Shown: positions 1-9,669, counted from the first letter of the stretch. The stretch: 64,000 nt of DNA from Streptomyces fungicidicus (GCF_003665435.1 NZ_CP023408.1:558001-622000); one strand, 5' to 3'. Program-made: numbers and translations. Notes: generated by a model from the sequence alone, not told the origin.

Positions 1-31
1 CCCCCGACACGCAGGAGCCGCGGGAGGCGCC

Positions 32-1363
32 ATGCCCGGACGACCCAGCCGTCGCTCCGTGCTCGCCGCGATGGCCGCCGTACCCCTGACAGGTGCCGTG
101 AGCGCCTGCAGCGGGGGAGACGGAGCCTCGTCGGCGCGCACGGGCGGCACCACGCGCATCACCTTCTGGTCCGCGCTGCGCGGCAGCCAGGAAGTGGTCG
201 ACGCGTTCAACCGCACCCACCGCACCGTCCAGGTGGAGTTCCAGCAGATCCCCTCCGGCGGACAGGGCGGCTACGCCAAGCTCAGCAACGCCGCCCGGGC
301 CGGCAACGCGCCCGACGTCGCCACCATCGAATACCCGCAGGTCCCCGGCTACGCCATCGACGGCGTCGCCCGCGACATCACCGACCTCGTCAGTGACGGC
401 CTGCGCCGCAAGCTGCTGCCCCGGGCGCTCGGGCTGACCACCTTCGAGGACCGGGTGTTCAGCGTGCCGCTGGACGTCGAGCCGATGGTGATGCACTACC
501 GCGCCGACCTGTTCGACCGCCACGGCCTGACGCCCGCCCGTACCTGGGACGAGTTCGCGGAGCAGGCCGCGACCGTACGCCGAGCGGCCCCCGGCCGGCG
601 GCTGGTGCTCTTCCCCACCGACGGCATGACCCAGTTCGCCGCCTACGCCTGGCAGGCCGGCGCCCGCTGGTTCGACACCTCGCGCGGCGCCTGGAACGTC
701 TCCCTCGCGGACGCGCCGTCCCGGCGGGTCGCGGAGTACTGGCAGGGACTCATCGACCGCGACGACGTCTTCGTGAACGCCGTCGAGAGCCGGCAGTCCG
801 ACGCGCAGATCGGCGACGGCCTGGTCCTCACCCGGCTCAGCGGCGCCTGGGACGCCGGCGCGCAGATGAACGCGCGCCCCGGGCAGAAGGGCCAGTGGCG
901 GATCGCGCCGCTGCCGCAGTGGGACACCGGCAGCCCCTCCGTCGGCACCCACGGCGGCTCCACCTTCGCGGTCACCAGGGACAGCAGGCATCCCGAGGCC
1001 GCCATGGAGTTCATCGAGTGGCAGGTCTCCCACCCCGACGCCCTGCGCGCCCGCCTCTCCAGCGGCACCAGCAGCCAGTACCCGGCCGCCCCCGGCCTGG
1101 TCCCGGTGGGCCGGGAGGCGTTCGACCGCTCGTACTACGGCGGACAGGACATCTACACCCTGTTCGAGCAGGAGGCCGGCAAGATCGGCGCGGACTGGCT
1201 CTGGGGACCGCGGATGAGCGCGACGCAGAAGGTCATGCAGGACTCCTTCGCCCGCGTCGGCGGCGGCCAGGGCACCCTCGCCGAGTCCCTGCGCACCGCC
1301 CAGGAGGGCACCATGCCCGACCTCAAGGCCCTGGGCCTGTCCACCACCCAGCACAGCACCTGA
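32..1363 (+). CDS. Extracellular sugar-binding lipoprotein of an ABC importer
   Basis: Solute-binding protein (family 1, MalE/UgpB-like) of 443 residues, predicted to be anchored outside the membrane and to deliver a carbohydrate to the two permeases that follow. The N-terminus has a twin-arginine pair (R7-R8), a hydrophobic stretch and a lipobox ending in V-S-A-C26, so it is probably a Tat-exported lipoprotein. The mature part starts with the usual ITFWSALRGSQ strand of this family. A ribosome site (GGGAGG) lies just before the ATG. It leads an operon with two permeases, a dehydrogenase and a DUF2264 protein. The ligand cannot be read from sequence. The upstream regulator, if there is one, lies outside the window. 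Confidence 0.93.
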   Translation: MPGRPSRRSVLAAMAAVPLTGAVSACSGGDGASSARTGGTTRITFWSALRGSQEVVDAFNRTHRTVQVEFQQIPSGGQGGYAKLSNAARAGNAPDVATIEYPQVPGYAIDGVARDITDLVSDGLRRKLLPRALGLTTFEDRVFSVPLDVEPMVMHYRADLFDRHGLTPARTWDEFAEQAATVRRAAPGRRLVLFPTDGMTQFAAYAWQAGARWFDTSRGAWNVSLADAPSRRVAEYWQGLIDRDDVFVNAVESRQSDAQIGDGLVLTRLSGAWDAGAQMNARPGQKGQWRIAPLPQWDTGSPSVGTHGGSTFAVTRDSRHPEAAMEFIEWQVSHPDALRARLSSGTSSQYPAAPGLVPVGREAFDRSYYGGQDIYTLFEQEAGKIGADWLWGPRMSATQKVMQDSFARVGGGQGTLAESLRTAQEGTMPDLKALGLSTTQHST

Positions 1364-1388
1364 GCCGACGAAAGGCAGGTGACACCCC

Positions 1389-2372
1389 ATGACCACGACC
1401 ACCCCGCCGCGGGTGCCGGCCGGCGCCCCCGGCACCACCGCACCGGCGCCCGCGAACCCGCGCGCCCGCAGGGCCGCCCGGCGCCGCCGGCTGACCGCCT
1501 GCGGCGTCCTCATGACCCCCTTCTTCGCCCTGCTGGTCACCGTCTTCCTGATCCCCGTCGGCACCGCCGTCCGCCTCAGCTTCTACAGCGACGACCAGCC
1601 CGGACTCGGCTTCGGGCCCGAGCGCACCGTCTTCGTCGGACTGCGCTCCTACGCCGCCGTGCTGACCGACCCCACCTTCCTCGGCGGACTCGGCACCGTC
1701 GCCCTGTACTGCCTGGTCTACATCCCCCTGCTGGTGCTCGGCGCGCTCGCACTCGCCCTGCTGCTGGACTCCGGCGCGGTCCGGCTGCGCGCCTTCGCCC
1801 AGCTCGGCCTGTTCCTGCCGCACGCGGTGCCCGGCATCATCGCGGCCCTGATCTGGCTGTACCTCTACACGCCCGGGATCAGCCCGGTGATCGAACTGTT
1901 CGCCAAGGCCGACCTCACCATCGACTTCCTCGGCATCCACACCGTGATCCCGTCCATCGTGAACATCGCCCTGTGGAGCAACCTCGGCTACAACACGGTG
2001 GTCTTCTACGCCGCCCTGCGGGCCGTTCCCCGCGAGGTGATCGAGGCGTCCGTCGTCGACGGCGCGGGCCCGGTGCGCACGGCGCTCCAGGTCAAGACGC
2101 CCCTGGTGCGCGCCTCGATCGTCATGGTCGCGATCTTCACCCTGATCTGGGCGCTCCAGCTCTTCACCGAGCCGATGCTGCTCAGCCAGTCCTCACCCAT
2201 GATCAGCTCCCGGTTCTCGCCGAGCATGTACATCTACGACGCGGCCTTCACCCGCAACAACTACAGCCTCGCGGCGGCCGCCTCGGTCGTCCTGCTCGTC
2301 TGCACCATCGCCCTGTCCTACGGCGTCACCCGCTTCACCAGCCGCGCCGGCAACGCCGAGGAGGCCCGATGA
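1389..2372 (+). CDS. Sugar ABC transporter permease (MalF-type)
   Basis: Inner-membrane permease of 327 residues with a basic, Pro/Ala-rich N-terminus followed by about six membrane segments. The cytoplasmic EAA loop, which contacts the ATPase, is visible near residues 219-240 (EASVVDGAGPVRTAL). It starts 25 bases after the binding-protein gene with an AGGTG ribosome site, and its stop overlaps the next start (ATGA), which indicates translational coupling. It should form a heterodimeric channel with the next gene product. Confidence 0.94.
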   Translation: MTTTTPPRVPAGAPGTTAPAPANPRARRAARRRRLTACGVLMTPFFALLVTVFLIPVGTAVRLSFYSDDQPGLGFGPERTVFVGLRSYAAVLTDPTFLGGLGTVALYCLVYIPLLVLGALALALLLDSGAVRLRAFAQLGLFLPHAVPGIIAALIWLYLYTPGISPVIELFAKADLTIDFLGIHTVIPSIVNIALWSNLGYNTVVFYAALRAVPREVIEASVVDGAGPVRTALQVKTPLVRASIVMVAIFTLIWALQLFTEPMLLSQSSPMISSRFSPSMYIYDAAFTRNNYSLAAAASVVLLVCTIALSYGVTRFTSRAGNAEEAR

Positions 2373-3232
2373 GCGTCACCGACAGCTCCCTGTCCCGCCC
2401 CGGGCTGCTGGGCCGCACGACGGTCAACGCGGTCGTCGCGATCTCCGTCCTCTACACCCTGCTGCCCGTGCTGTGGCTGGTGCTCGCCGCCTCGAAGGGC
2501 CGGGACTCCCTGTTCGGCAGCGACCTGCTGTCGCTCGGCGACTTCTCGTTCCTGCAGAACCTGGGGGACCTGTTCGCCATGGACGGCGGCCTGTACGGCC
2601 GCTGGTACGTCAACAGCCTGCTGTACGCCGTGGCCGGCGCCGCGATCGGCTCCCTGGTCAGCGTCGCCTGCGGCTACGCCTTCGACAAATACCGCTTCCG
2701 GCACAAGGAGAAGCTGTTCGGCCTGGTGCTGGCGGCGGTCATGGTGCCGCAGACGGTGCTCGCGCTGCCGCTGTACCTGATGGCCTCCGGGGCCGGCCTG
2801 GTCAACACCTTCTGGGCGGTCTTCGTCCCCGTGCTCTTCAACCCGTTCGGGGTCTACCTCGGCCGCGTCTTCAGCCAGGGCTACGTGCCCGACGAGGTGC
2901 TGGAGGCCGCGCGCATCGACGGCGCGGGGGAGCTGACCACCTACGTCAGGGTGGCGCTGCGGATGCTCGGCCCCGGCCTGGTCACCGTCTTCCTGTTCCA
3001 GCTCACCGCCATCTGGAACAACTTCTTCCTGCCGATGGTGATGCTGTCCGACCAGGACCTCTATCCCGTCAGCCTCGGCCTGTACCAGTGGAACAGCTCC
3101 GCCTCGGTCTCCCCGGAGTACTACCCCGTCGTCATCATGGGCTCGCTCCTCGCCGTGCTGCCGCTCATCCTCGCCTTCACCCTGCTCCAGCGTTTCTGGC
3201 GCAGCGGTCTGACCGCCGGCGCCGTCAAGTGA
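2369..3232 (+). CDS. Sugar ABC transporter permease (MalG-type)
   Basis: Second permease, 287 residues, starting at the ATG that overlaps the previous stop. It has about six membrane segments and the EAA loop (LEAARIDGAGELTTY, near residues 178-192) expected of MalG-like proteins. No ATP-binding subunit is encoded in this operon. Streptomyces carbohydrate importers commonly share the multipurpose ATPase MsiK, so the missing ATPase is expected and is not evidence of degeneration. Confidence 0.94.
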   Translation: MSVTDSSLSRPGLLGRTTVNAVVAISVLYTLLPVLWLVLAASKGRDSLFGSDLLSLGDFSFLQNLGDLFAMDGGLYGRWYVNSLLYAVAGAAIGSLVSVACGYAFDKYRFRHKEKLFGLVLAAVMVPQTVLALPLYLMASGAGLVNTFWAVFVPVLFNPFGVYLGRVFSQGYVPDEVLEAARIDGAGELTTYVRVALRMLGPGLVTVFLFQLTAIWNNFFLPMVMLSDQDLYPVSLGLYQWNSSASVSPEYYPVVIMGSLLAVLPLILAFTLLQRFWRSGLTAGAVK

Positions 3233-3263
3233 CCCCGTCCGCACAAGGAGTTCCCCCACCGCC

Positions 3264-4289
3264 ATGACCGAGCCCACGCCCGGCCACCGCCCCCGCGCCG
3301 CACTGGCCATGTCCCCGGACGCCGCCGCGGCCGTCCTCGACGCCGAGTCGCTCACCGACCTCGCGGCGCTCTGCGACCTCGCGCCGCTCCCGGTGCTGGA
3401 CGACCTGACCACGTCCCGCGCCCGCACCGTGCTCGCCGACGTCGACCTGCTGGTCACCGGCTGGGGCTGTCCGCCGCTGGACGCGGACGTGCTGCGGGCG
3501 GCGCCGCGGCTGCGGGCCGTCGTGCACACCGCGGGCAGCGTGCGCGGCCATGTCACCGACGCCTGCTGGGAACGCGGCATCGAGGTGTCCTCCGCCGCCG
3601 CGGCCAACGCCGTCCCGGTCGCCGAGTACACCCTCGCCATGATCCTGCTCACCGGGAAGCGGGTGCTGGAGACCGCGCGCGACTACCGCGCCTCCCGCAC
3701 CCGGCCGGACTGGCTGAGCACCCCCCGCACGGTCGGCAACCACCGCCGCACCGTCGGCGTCCTGTCGGCGTCCCTCATCGGCCGCCGGGTCATCGAGCTG
3801 CTGCGCCCGCACGACGTCGAGGTGCTGCTGCACGACCCGTTCGTCGACGAGGCCGGGGCCGCGGAACTCGGCGTGCGAAGCGTCGGGCTCGCGGAGCTGT
3901 TCCGGCGCAGCGACACCGTGAGCGTGCACACCCCGCTGCTGCCCGCGACCCGCGGACTGGTCGGACGGGAACTGATCGACACCATGCGCCCCGACGCCGT
4001 ACTGATCAACACCGCGCGCGGCGCCGTCCTCGACCAGGACGCGCTCGCCGACGCCGCCCTGGCCGGCCGGATCCGCGCCGTGCTGGACGTGACCGACCCC
4101 GAGGTCCTGCCGCCCGGCCACCCGTTGTGGCAGTGCGACAACGTGCTCCTCACCCCCCACCTCGCCGGCTCCCAGGGCAACGAATGGCGCCGGCTGGCCG
4201 GCCTCGCCCTCTCCGAGATCACGCGCTGGGCCTCCGGAGAGGGCTTCCTCCACCCCGTACGACGCGAAAGGCTGGCCTTCCTGGCATGA
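3264..4289 (+). CDS. D-2-hydroxyacid dehydrogenase-like protein
   Basis: NAD(P)-dependent 2-hydroxyacid dehydrogenase family protein of 341 residues, likely cytoplasmic. The catalytic Arg lies in NTARGAVLD, the Glu in DVTDPE and the His in TPHLAGSQG. The nucleotide loop reads VGVLSASLIGRRV, so the central glycine of the usual GxGxxG is replaced by serine; cofactor binding may be altered. It sits between the sugar permeases and a DUF2264 gene and overlaps the latter by ATGA, which suggests that it acts on the imported sugar or uronate or a derivative. The substrate is not predictable. Confidence 0.85.
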   Translation: MTEPTPGHRPRAALAMSPDAAAAVLDAESLTDLAALCDLAPLPVLDDLTTSRARTVLADVDLLVTGWGCPPLDADVLRAAPRLRAVVHTAGSVRGHVTDACWERGIEVSSAAAANAVPVAEYTLAMILLTGKRVLETARDYRASRTRPDWLSTPRTVGNHRRTVGVLSASLIGRRVIELLRPHDVEVLLHDPFVDEAGAAELGVRSVGLAELFRRSDTVSVHTPLLPATRGLVGRELIDTMRPDAVLINTARGAVLDQDALADAALAGRIRAVLDVTDPEVLPPGHPLWQCDNVLLTPHLAGSQGNEWRRLAGLALSEITRWASGEGFLHPVRRERLAFLA

Positions 4290-6184
4290 GCATCCCGTTC
4301 GAACTGCCCGCCGACGACCACGACCTCAGCCCCCGCACCGGATACACCCGCGCCCACTGGGAAGCCGTGGCCGACGGCCTCCTCAGGGCGGCCTGGCGAC
4401 GGAGCACCCCCGGCTGCGCGCTGCTCGACCTGCCGGGCCGGCCCTCCCGCTCCGGTGTGCGCTCCGACGGACTCGAGGGCTACGCGCGGACGTTCCTCGC
4501 CGCGGCCTTCCGCGTCGCGGGCTCCGGCGGCGACGACCCGCACGGACTGCTGGAGCGGTACGCGAGCGGACTCGCCGCCGGCACCCGCACCCCGGGCCGC
4601 GACGACACCGAGTCCTGGCCGCTGATCCTTGACCACGACGTGCAGGGCCAGCCCATGGTCGAGTCGGCGTCGGTCGCGCTCGGCCTGCGGCTGACCGCGC
4701 CCTGGCTGTGGGAGCGGCTCGACCCCGGTGTCCGGGACCGCGCGGAGGAGTGGCTGCGGGGCGCGCTGCGGCACACCCCGGCGCCCAACAACTGGTACCT
4801 CTTCCCCTACACGGTCGCCGGGTTCCTGGAGTCCGTCGGCCGCGGCGACGCCGAGACGGCGGCGGCCCGCGACCGGGCGCTGGAACTGCTGGAGGGCTGG
4901 TACCGGGGCGACGGCTGGTACGCCGACGGCGACGGCCGCGCCTTCGACCACTACAACGGCTGGGCGCTGCACCTCTACCCGGTCCTCGACGCCCATCTCG
5001 CCGGCGACGGCGAGGCGGCGGCCGCCCACGGGGAACGGCTGCGCACCCACCTGGAGAGCTTCGCCCTGATGTTCGGCGGGGACGGGGCGCCGCTGCACTT
5101 CGGCCGCTCGCTGACCTACCGCTTCGCCGCCTCGGCCGCCGTCTCGCTGGGCGCGGTCACCGGCCACACCCCGCTCACCCCCGGCGCCTCCCGCCGCGTC
5201 GCCAGCGGCAGCCTGCGCCACTTCCTCGACCGGGGCGCGGTCACCGCCGACGGACTGCTGAGCCTGGGCTGGCACGGCCCGCACGAAGCGGGTCTGCAGA
5301 GCTACTCGGGTCCGGCGTCGCCGTACTGGGCGTCGAAGGCGTTCGTCGCCCTGCTGGCCCCCGCCGGCCACGCCTTCTGGACGGCCCGCGAGGAGCCGGC
5401 CCCGGTCGAGGAGTCCGACCGCGTGCTCGCGCTGCCCGCGCCGGGACTGCTCGTACAGGCGACCCGGGCCGACGGGATCGTACGGCTGCACAACCACGGC
5501 AGTGACCATGTACGCCCGCACGAGGGCGAGTCGGCGGCCGAGGACGACCCGTACTACGGGCGGCAGGCCTACTCCACCCGCACCGGGCCCACCGCGGCGG
5601 GGAACGTCGCCGACAACCACCTGTCGGTGCACACCGGCGGGCGGCACAGCGTGCGCCGCCGCATCCACCCGCTGGGCGCGGGGCACGGCGACGGGTGGGG
5701 CTGGGCGGCCTCGTGGCACCGGCCCGTCTTCGCCGGCGGTCCGCCGATGGTCCCGGGGCTGCGCGTGGAGAGCGTGACGGTGGCGCACGGCGGTCACGAG
5801 CTGCGGGCGCACCGGGTGCTGGGGGCGCCGGCGGGCTCCCGTCTCACCCTCACCGGCTGGGCCACCGGCCCCGAGGAGCCCCTGACGTCCGCCCTGTACG
5901 GACTGCACGGCTGGTGCGACCCGTCCCCGGACCCGGTCCGCGCGCCCCAGGGCACGGCATGGACCCCCTGGGCGCGGGTACCCCGCCTGACCGGCCGGTG
6001 CGAGGGCGCCTCCGTGCACCTCGCGCTGGCGTCCCTCACCGCGGACCAGGGGGCGGTGCCGCTGCCGGAGGCGGTCGACGAGGTGCGGGTGGACGACGGG
6101 ACGTGCGAGGTGGTGTGGGCCGGCGGCACGGCCCGCACCCGGATCGCCTTCGAGCCGCTGGAGGTGACTCACACGGTGGGGTGA
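4286..6184 (+). CDS. DUF2264 family protein (putative glycoside-active enzyme)
   Basis: Protein of 632 residues without a signal peptide. The first two thirds look like an alpha/alpha-barrel (repeated Trp- and Gly-rich helices such as NNWYLFPYTVAGFLE and FDHYNGWALHLYP) and the last third is beta-rich, as in DUF2264 proteins. I believe this family has been linked to the beta-glucuronidase family GH154, but I could not check this. The start is the ATG overlapping the dehydrogenase stop; a longer reading begins inside the upstream gene and is not credible. Its place at the end of a sugar-import operon supports intracellular processing of an imported oligosaccharide. Confidence 0.82.
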   Translation: MSIPFELPADDHDLSPRTGYTRAHWEAVADGLLRAAWRRSTPGCALLDLPGRPSRSGVRSDGLEGYARTFLAAAFRVAGSGGDDPHGLLERYASGLAAGTRTPGRDDTESWPLILDHDVQGQPMVESASVALGLRLTAPWLWERLDPGVRDRAEEWLRGALRHTPAPNNWYLFPYTVAGFLESVGRGDAETAAARDRALELLEGWYRGDGWYADGDGRAFDHYNGWALHLYPVLDAHLAGDGEAAAAHGERLRTHLESFALMFGGDGAPLHFGRSLTYRFAASAAVSLGAVTGHTPLTPGASRRVASGSLRHFLDRGAVTADGLLSLGWHGPHEAGLQSYSGPASPYWASKAFVALLAPAGHAFWTAREEPAPVEESDRVLALPAPGLLVQATRADGIVRLHNHGSDHVRPHEGESAAEDDPYYGRQAYSTRTGPTAAGNVADNHLSVHTGGRHSVRRRIHPLGAGHGDGWGWAASWHRPVFAGGPPMVPGLRVESVTVAHGGHELRAHRVLGAPAGSRLTLTGWATGPEEPLTSALYGLHGWCDPSPDPVRAPQGTAWTPWARVPRLTGRCEGASVHLALASLTADQGAVPLPEAVDEVRVDDGTCEVVWAGGTARTRIAFEPLEVTHTVG

Positions 6185-6202
6185 CGGCCGGGTGAGGCGG
6201 TG

Positions 6203-6883
6203 TCAGGACCGCGCGTCCCCGCTCCCCTCCGCGGCCTGCCCGGCGGTGTCGGACGCCGTGTAGAAGACGGACGAGCCCTGCTTGCTGCGCTGGGCCTGGT
6301 TGCGGGCGACGAGGCCCTCCAGGGTGCTGCGCACGACCGTGGTCCTGACGGTGCGTCCGGGCTGCGACTCCCCGAGCGCACCGGCCACCTCGGCGGCCGA
6401 GCGCGGCTCGCTCTGCTCGCTCAGATGCCGGCGGACGAGGTCGACCAGCTTGGGCCGCTCCGTCCCGGCCTCCTCCTTGCGGGGCGTCTGCGCCCTGCTC
6501 ACGGGCGACTTGCGCGCGGACTTCCCCGACGCGGTGCGCGCGGACGCCTTCTTCGCCCGTTTCGGCTTGTCCGCGGCGGTCTTGGCGCCCGCCCTCCGGC
6601 GCGGCGCCGGGACCGTCGTACCGCCCGTCACCGCACCGGCTTCCGGCGTGTCCTCGGGCCCGGACGCGGCCGCGGGCACGGGGGGTGCCGGGGCCAGGCC
6701 CAGGGCCTGCTGCATGTTCACCAGGATGGTGTGGTCGTGCTGGAGCACCGTCAACTGCTCCTGCAGCGCGGCGATCTCGGCCGTGACCCGCTCCTGTTCC
6801 CCGACGTTGCGCTCCAGGTCGCCCGCGACCTGCGCGGTGTACTGCGATGTGAGATCGGTGGCGGCGGTCGAATTCTCGGACAC
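6203..6883 (-). CDS. Putative winged-helix regulatory protein with coiled coil
   Basis: Protein of 226 residues with three parts: an N-terminal coiled coil (about residues 15-60, rich in Glu, Gln and Leu), a low-complexity Ala/Pro/Lys/Arg linker (about 70-145) and a C-terminal winged-helix-like segment (about 150-215, PKLVDLVRRHLSEQSEPRSA and a following recognition-type helix). The basic linker and the fold suggest DNA binding with self-association through the coiled coil. Start GTG with an AAAGGGG ribosome site. It ends 19 bases from the convergent DUF2264 gene. Targets are unknown. Confidence 0.75.
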   Translation of the reverse strand: MSENSTAATDLTSQYTAQVAGDLERNVGEQERVTAEIAALQEQLTVLQHDHTILVNMQQALGLAPAPPVPAAASGPEDTPEAGAVTGGTTVPAPRRRAGAKTAADKPKRAKKASARTASGKSARKSPVSRAQTPRKEEAGTERPKLVDLVRRHLSEQSEPRSAAEVAGALGESQPGRTVRTTVVRSTLEGLVARNQAQRSKQGSSVFYTASDTAGQAAEGSGDARS

Positions 6884-7119
6884 GGCGGTGCCCCTTTCTT
6901 CCTCTTGGTTCCCCGATGGCCAGCCATGGTACGGCCGGACGCGGCTGACCGTTTCTGCCGAGCGGCGCCGGGTTGACGTCCCGGCACGGTGCGAGGGCCC
7001 TGGCGTTCACCCGTTCGGGTCCGTGCGCGGGGTGCTCCCCGGCACGGCAGATGGGGGACTTCGCCGGACTCGCGCGGGGAGCTGACGCGTTTCCGGGAAG
7101 TCGAAGTCAGGCTGAGGGC

Positions 7120-8016
7120 ATGGTTTCATCGATCGACTGCCCCCGCCGCCCGCCGCATCGCGCCTCCCGCCGCGCCGGACGGTGGGCCGGCGCCGCCGCC
7201 CGTGCGCGCGCCCGGGGGGTGCCGGCGGCCGTCGTCCTCGTCGTACTGGTGGCGTTGAGCGCCTGCGGGGCGGGCGGCACCGCACGGGAGGTCCCGGCGG
7301 CCGGGGCGCCGGACGCGGCCCCCACCGCGCCCGGCACCGCCGGCCCCGTGCCGGGCACCGCCGACGCCGCGCCCGGCACCACCGGCACCGCCCAGGGCAG
7401 GGCCGGCGCCGTACCGCCCGCCCGGCTGCCGGCCCGGATCCCCGGCCTCGGCGCCCGGACCCTGGCCTGGATTCCCGCGAACGCCCGCCAGGTGGTGGTC
7501 GTCACCGGGCGGGACAGGGACGCCAACCATTCCGAGGCCGTGCTGTACCAGCACACCGGCTCCGGGTGGCGGAGCGGCCCGGCATGGCCCGCGCGCAACG
7601 CCCTCAAGGGCTGGACCGAGGACCACTGGGCGGGTGACCTGCGCTCACCCATCGGCGTGTTCACCCTCACCGACGCCGGGGGACTGCTGCCCGATCCCGG
7701 CACCGAGCTGCCGTACGACCGGTCGGACGCATTCGGCGTCGGCGGCACCGGCTTCGAGGGGGAGCCGCTGGAGGGCTCCTTCGACTACGTCATCGCCATC
7801 GACTACAACCGCGAACCGGGCACGTCCCCCCTGGACCTCACCCGCCCGCTGGGCGCCGGCAGGGGCGGCGGCATCTGGCTGCACGTCGACCACCAGGGAC
7901 CCACCCAGGGCTGCGTCAGCCTCGAGGAGCCCCATATGAGGGAACTCCTGCGCACCCTCGACCCGGACCGGCACCCGGTGATCGTCATGGGCGACGCCGC
8001 CTCCCTGCGCGAGTGA
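7120..8016 (+). CDS. Lipoprotein L,D-transpeptidase (YkuD domain)
   Basis: Cell-wall enzyme of 298 residues from the chosen ATG. A basic N-terminus, a hydrophobic run (VVLVVLVALSAC) and a lipobox predict a membrane-anchored lipoprotein. An Ala/Pro/Gly/Thr-rich linker follows. The C-terminal YkuD domain carries the catalytic signature WLHVDHQGPTQGCVSL with the His and the nucleophilic Cys. These enzymes form 3-3 crosslinks in peptidoglycan or attach proteins to it. A further-upstream start exists in frame but would bury the signal peptide. The neighbouring genes do not suggest a specific partner. Confidence 0.85.
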   Translation: MVSSIDCPRRPPHRASRRAGRWAGAAARARARGVPAAVVLVVLVALSACGAGGTAREVPAAGAPDAAPTAPGTAGPVPGTADAAPGTTGTAQGRAGAVPPARLPARIPGLGARTLAWIPANARQVVVVTGRDRDANHSEAVLYQHTGSGWRSGPAWPARNALKGWTEDHWAGDLRSPIGVFTLTDAGGLLPDPGTELPYDRSDAFGVGGTGFEGEPLEGSFDYVIAIDYNREPGTSPLDLTRPLGAGRGGGIWLHVDHQGPTQGCVSLEEPHMRELLRTLDPDRHPVIVMGDAASLRE

Positions 8017-8022
8017 GGGGCG

Positions 8023-8038
8023 CCGCCCGGACGGGCGG
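8023..8038. terminator. Short GC hairpin between convergent genes
   Basis: Inverted repeat with a 6-bp stem (CCGCCC/GGGCGG) and a 4-base loop in the 24-base gap between the convergent L,D-transpeptidase and alpha/beta hydrolase genes. It is a plausible but weak bidirectional terminator with no U-tract. Confidence 0.35.
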
Positions 8039-8040
8039 GG

Positions 8041-9510
8041 TCAGGGCGCGATGCCGACACCGTCGACGCGGCTCCAGGACTTCTCCTGCGCGGCCGTCAT
8101 GGCCGGCCAGCTCGTACCGCCCGGCCGCGGCAGGACCCGCGAGGAGTACGACGACGGCCGGTACTCCGGCTCGTAGAAGCACCCGGTGCCGTACGCACGG
8201 TCGAATCGCGCGCAGGACGCGGCGATCGACCGAGGGGTCGGCCTGTCCCCCGTGCGCACCCAACCGTCGAGCGCCGCGATGGAATTGGCGTACTCCGACG
8301 TGCTCAGCCCGCTGTGCTCGTGCTCGTCGGTGAACGTCTGCACCAGGTTCCGGTCCCGGTGGGCGCCGGCGAGCGCGTCACGGTAGGCGGCCTCGTGCTC
8401 GACGAACGCGGTGGGGTCGTCGATGGCGTGCAGGGTGAGCACCGGGATCTTCACCTTGCCGGTGAGGTCGCTGTCGTACGACAGGTCGCGCGCGGCCGCC
8501 GGGTCGGCGGTGAACCGCTCCACCCCCGCGTTGAGCGCCTCGTCGTCGTGCGAACCGGAGTACCGCACGCCCGTGTTGGTGAACGGGTTGCGGTCACCCA
8601 GCCGCTTGTGCACGATGTCGCGGAACGTGAACACCGAGAACCGCAGGTGCGACTCCAGTGTGCGCTCGGGGATGCCGGTGACGGCGAGGATGTCGTCGAG
8701 GTTGCGCTGCTGGAGCGCGGTGCGCTCCGCAGGCGGGGAGGCGTGGCCGGTGCACTCCTCGAGCCGGGCGCGCAGCCCGGTCGCCGTCAGCGTCGACGTG
8801 GGGCGCAGCCCCTGCCAGAGCGGGTACTGCGGCTCGTCGGGGCGCGGCAGGTTGTCGCAGTAGTACTGGTAGACGACGCGCAGGTCGACCCGGTAGTCGT
8901 AGCCGCGGGAGCCGCCGCCCAGGACCCCGTTGGTGAGCAGCGCGCCGTCGTACGGGCCGTTCGCCCCGCCGTACATCTCGACGGTCTTGGCCGCCACGTT
9001 GCCGCCCCACGACTGTCCGTGGAGGTACGTCCGCTGCGGCCGGCCGAACTCCTCGGTGAACAGGCGGCGGAGGTTCTCGGTGTCGGTCGCGGCCATCCGG
9101 GTGCCGTAGCCGCCCCGGCGGTACGACGAACCGGCCCAGGCGTAGCCCTGGTCCACCATGACCTGCCAGCGCTCCAGGTCCCCGGTGCTGCGTTCGGGGT
9201 CGGAGCCGTCACCGAGGTCGGGGCCGCCGTGGGCGTGCACGACGAGCTTCTTGTTCCAGTGCTCGGGGATCGCGATGGTGTAGTACGCGCCGTTCGTGTC
9301 CCGGCCGGTGTAGCAGGTGGCCTTCCCCGCCAGGCCGGAGGGACAGCCGGCGGGCGACGGGGCGGAGTCCCCGGCGAGGGCGGTGGCCGGCGCCTGGGCG
9401 AGGGCGCCGGTGACGGCGGCCGCGAGGCACAGGCTCAGCGCGCGCCACCGGCCGCCCCGGCGGGGGCGGGGCGAGCGGGGGGCGCGGGACACGTGACGGG
9501 ATCTGTTCAA
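8041..9510 (-). CDS. Secreted alpha/beta hydrolase
   Basis: Protein of 489 residues with a long basic N-terminus, a hydrophobic signal segment (about residues 23-47) and an A-L-A-like cleavage region, so probably secreted. The nucleophile elbow is GQSWGG (Ser) and an oxyanion-type HAHGG motif lies upstream. A late Asp (HAIDDPTAF) and His (DEHEHSG) could complete the triad. It resembles secreted peptidase- or esterase-type alpha/beta hydrolases, but the substrate is not evident. It stands alone, with its start about 160 bases downstream of the MASE1 gene stop. Confidence 0.8.
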   Translation of the reverse strand: MNRSRHVSRAPRSPRPRRGGRWRALSLCLAAAVTGALAQAPATALAGDSAPSPAGCPSGLAGKATCYTGRDTNGAYYTIAIPEHWNKKLVVHAHGGPDLGDGSDPERSTGDLERWQVMVDQGYAWAGSSYRRGGYGTRMAATDTENLRRLFTEEFGRPQRTYLHGQSWGGNVAAKTVEMYGGANGPYDGALLTNGVLGGGSRGYDYRVDLRVVYQYYCDNLPRPDEPQYPLWQGLRPTSTLTATGLRARLEECTGHASPPAERTALQQRNLDDILAVTGIPERTLESHLRFSVFTFRDIVHKRLGDRNPFTNTGVRYSGSHDDEALNAGVERFTADPAAARDLSYDSDLTGKVKIPVLTLHAIDDPTAFVEHEAAYRDALAGAHRDRNLVQTFTDEHEHSGLSTSEYANSIAALDGWVRTGDRPTPRSIAASCARFDRAYGTGCFYEPEYRPSSYSSRVLPRPGGTSWPAMTAAQEKSWSRVDGVGIAP

Positions 9511-9631
9511 GGCGCGGCTCCTGGTTCGTCGGCGCGTTTTCGCGCATGGCCCGGGATGCTAGGAATCCCGGACCGCGAGGACCATGGACTCGGCCTTTGC
9601 GTTCATAGTGTTCGCCCGGCCCATGCCCCGC

Positions 9632-9664
<33 letters not shown>

Positions 9665-9669
9665 AGGAG

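Noticed and set aside
3683..6172. Minus-strand open frame of 829 codons opposite the dehydrogenase and DUF2264 genes
   Set aside because: Antisense artefact; the plus-strand genes have conserved motifs and coupled starts.
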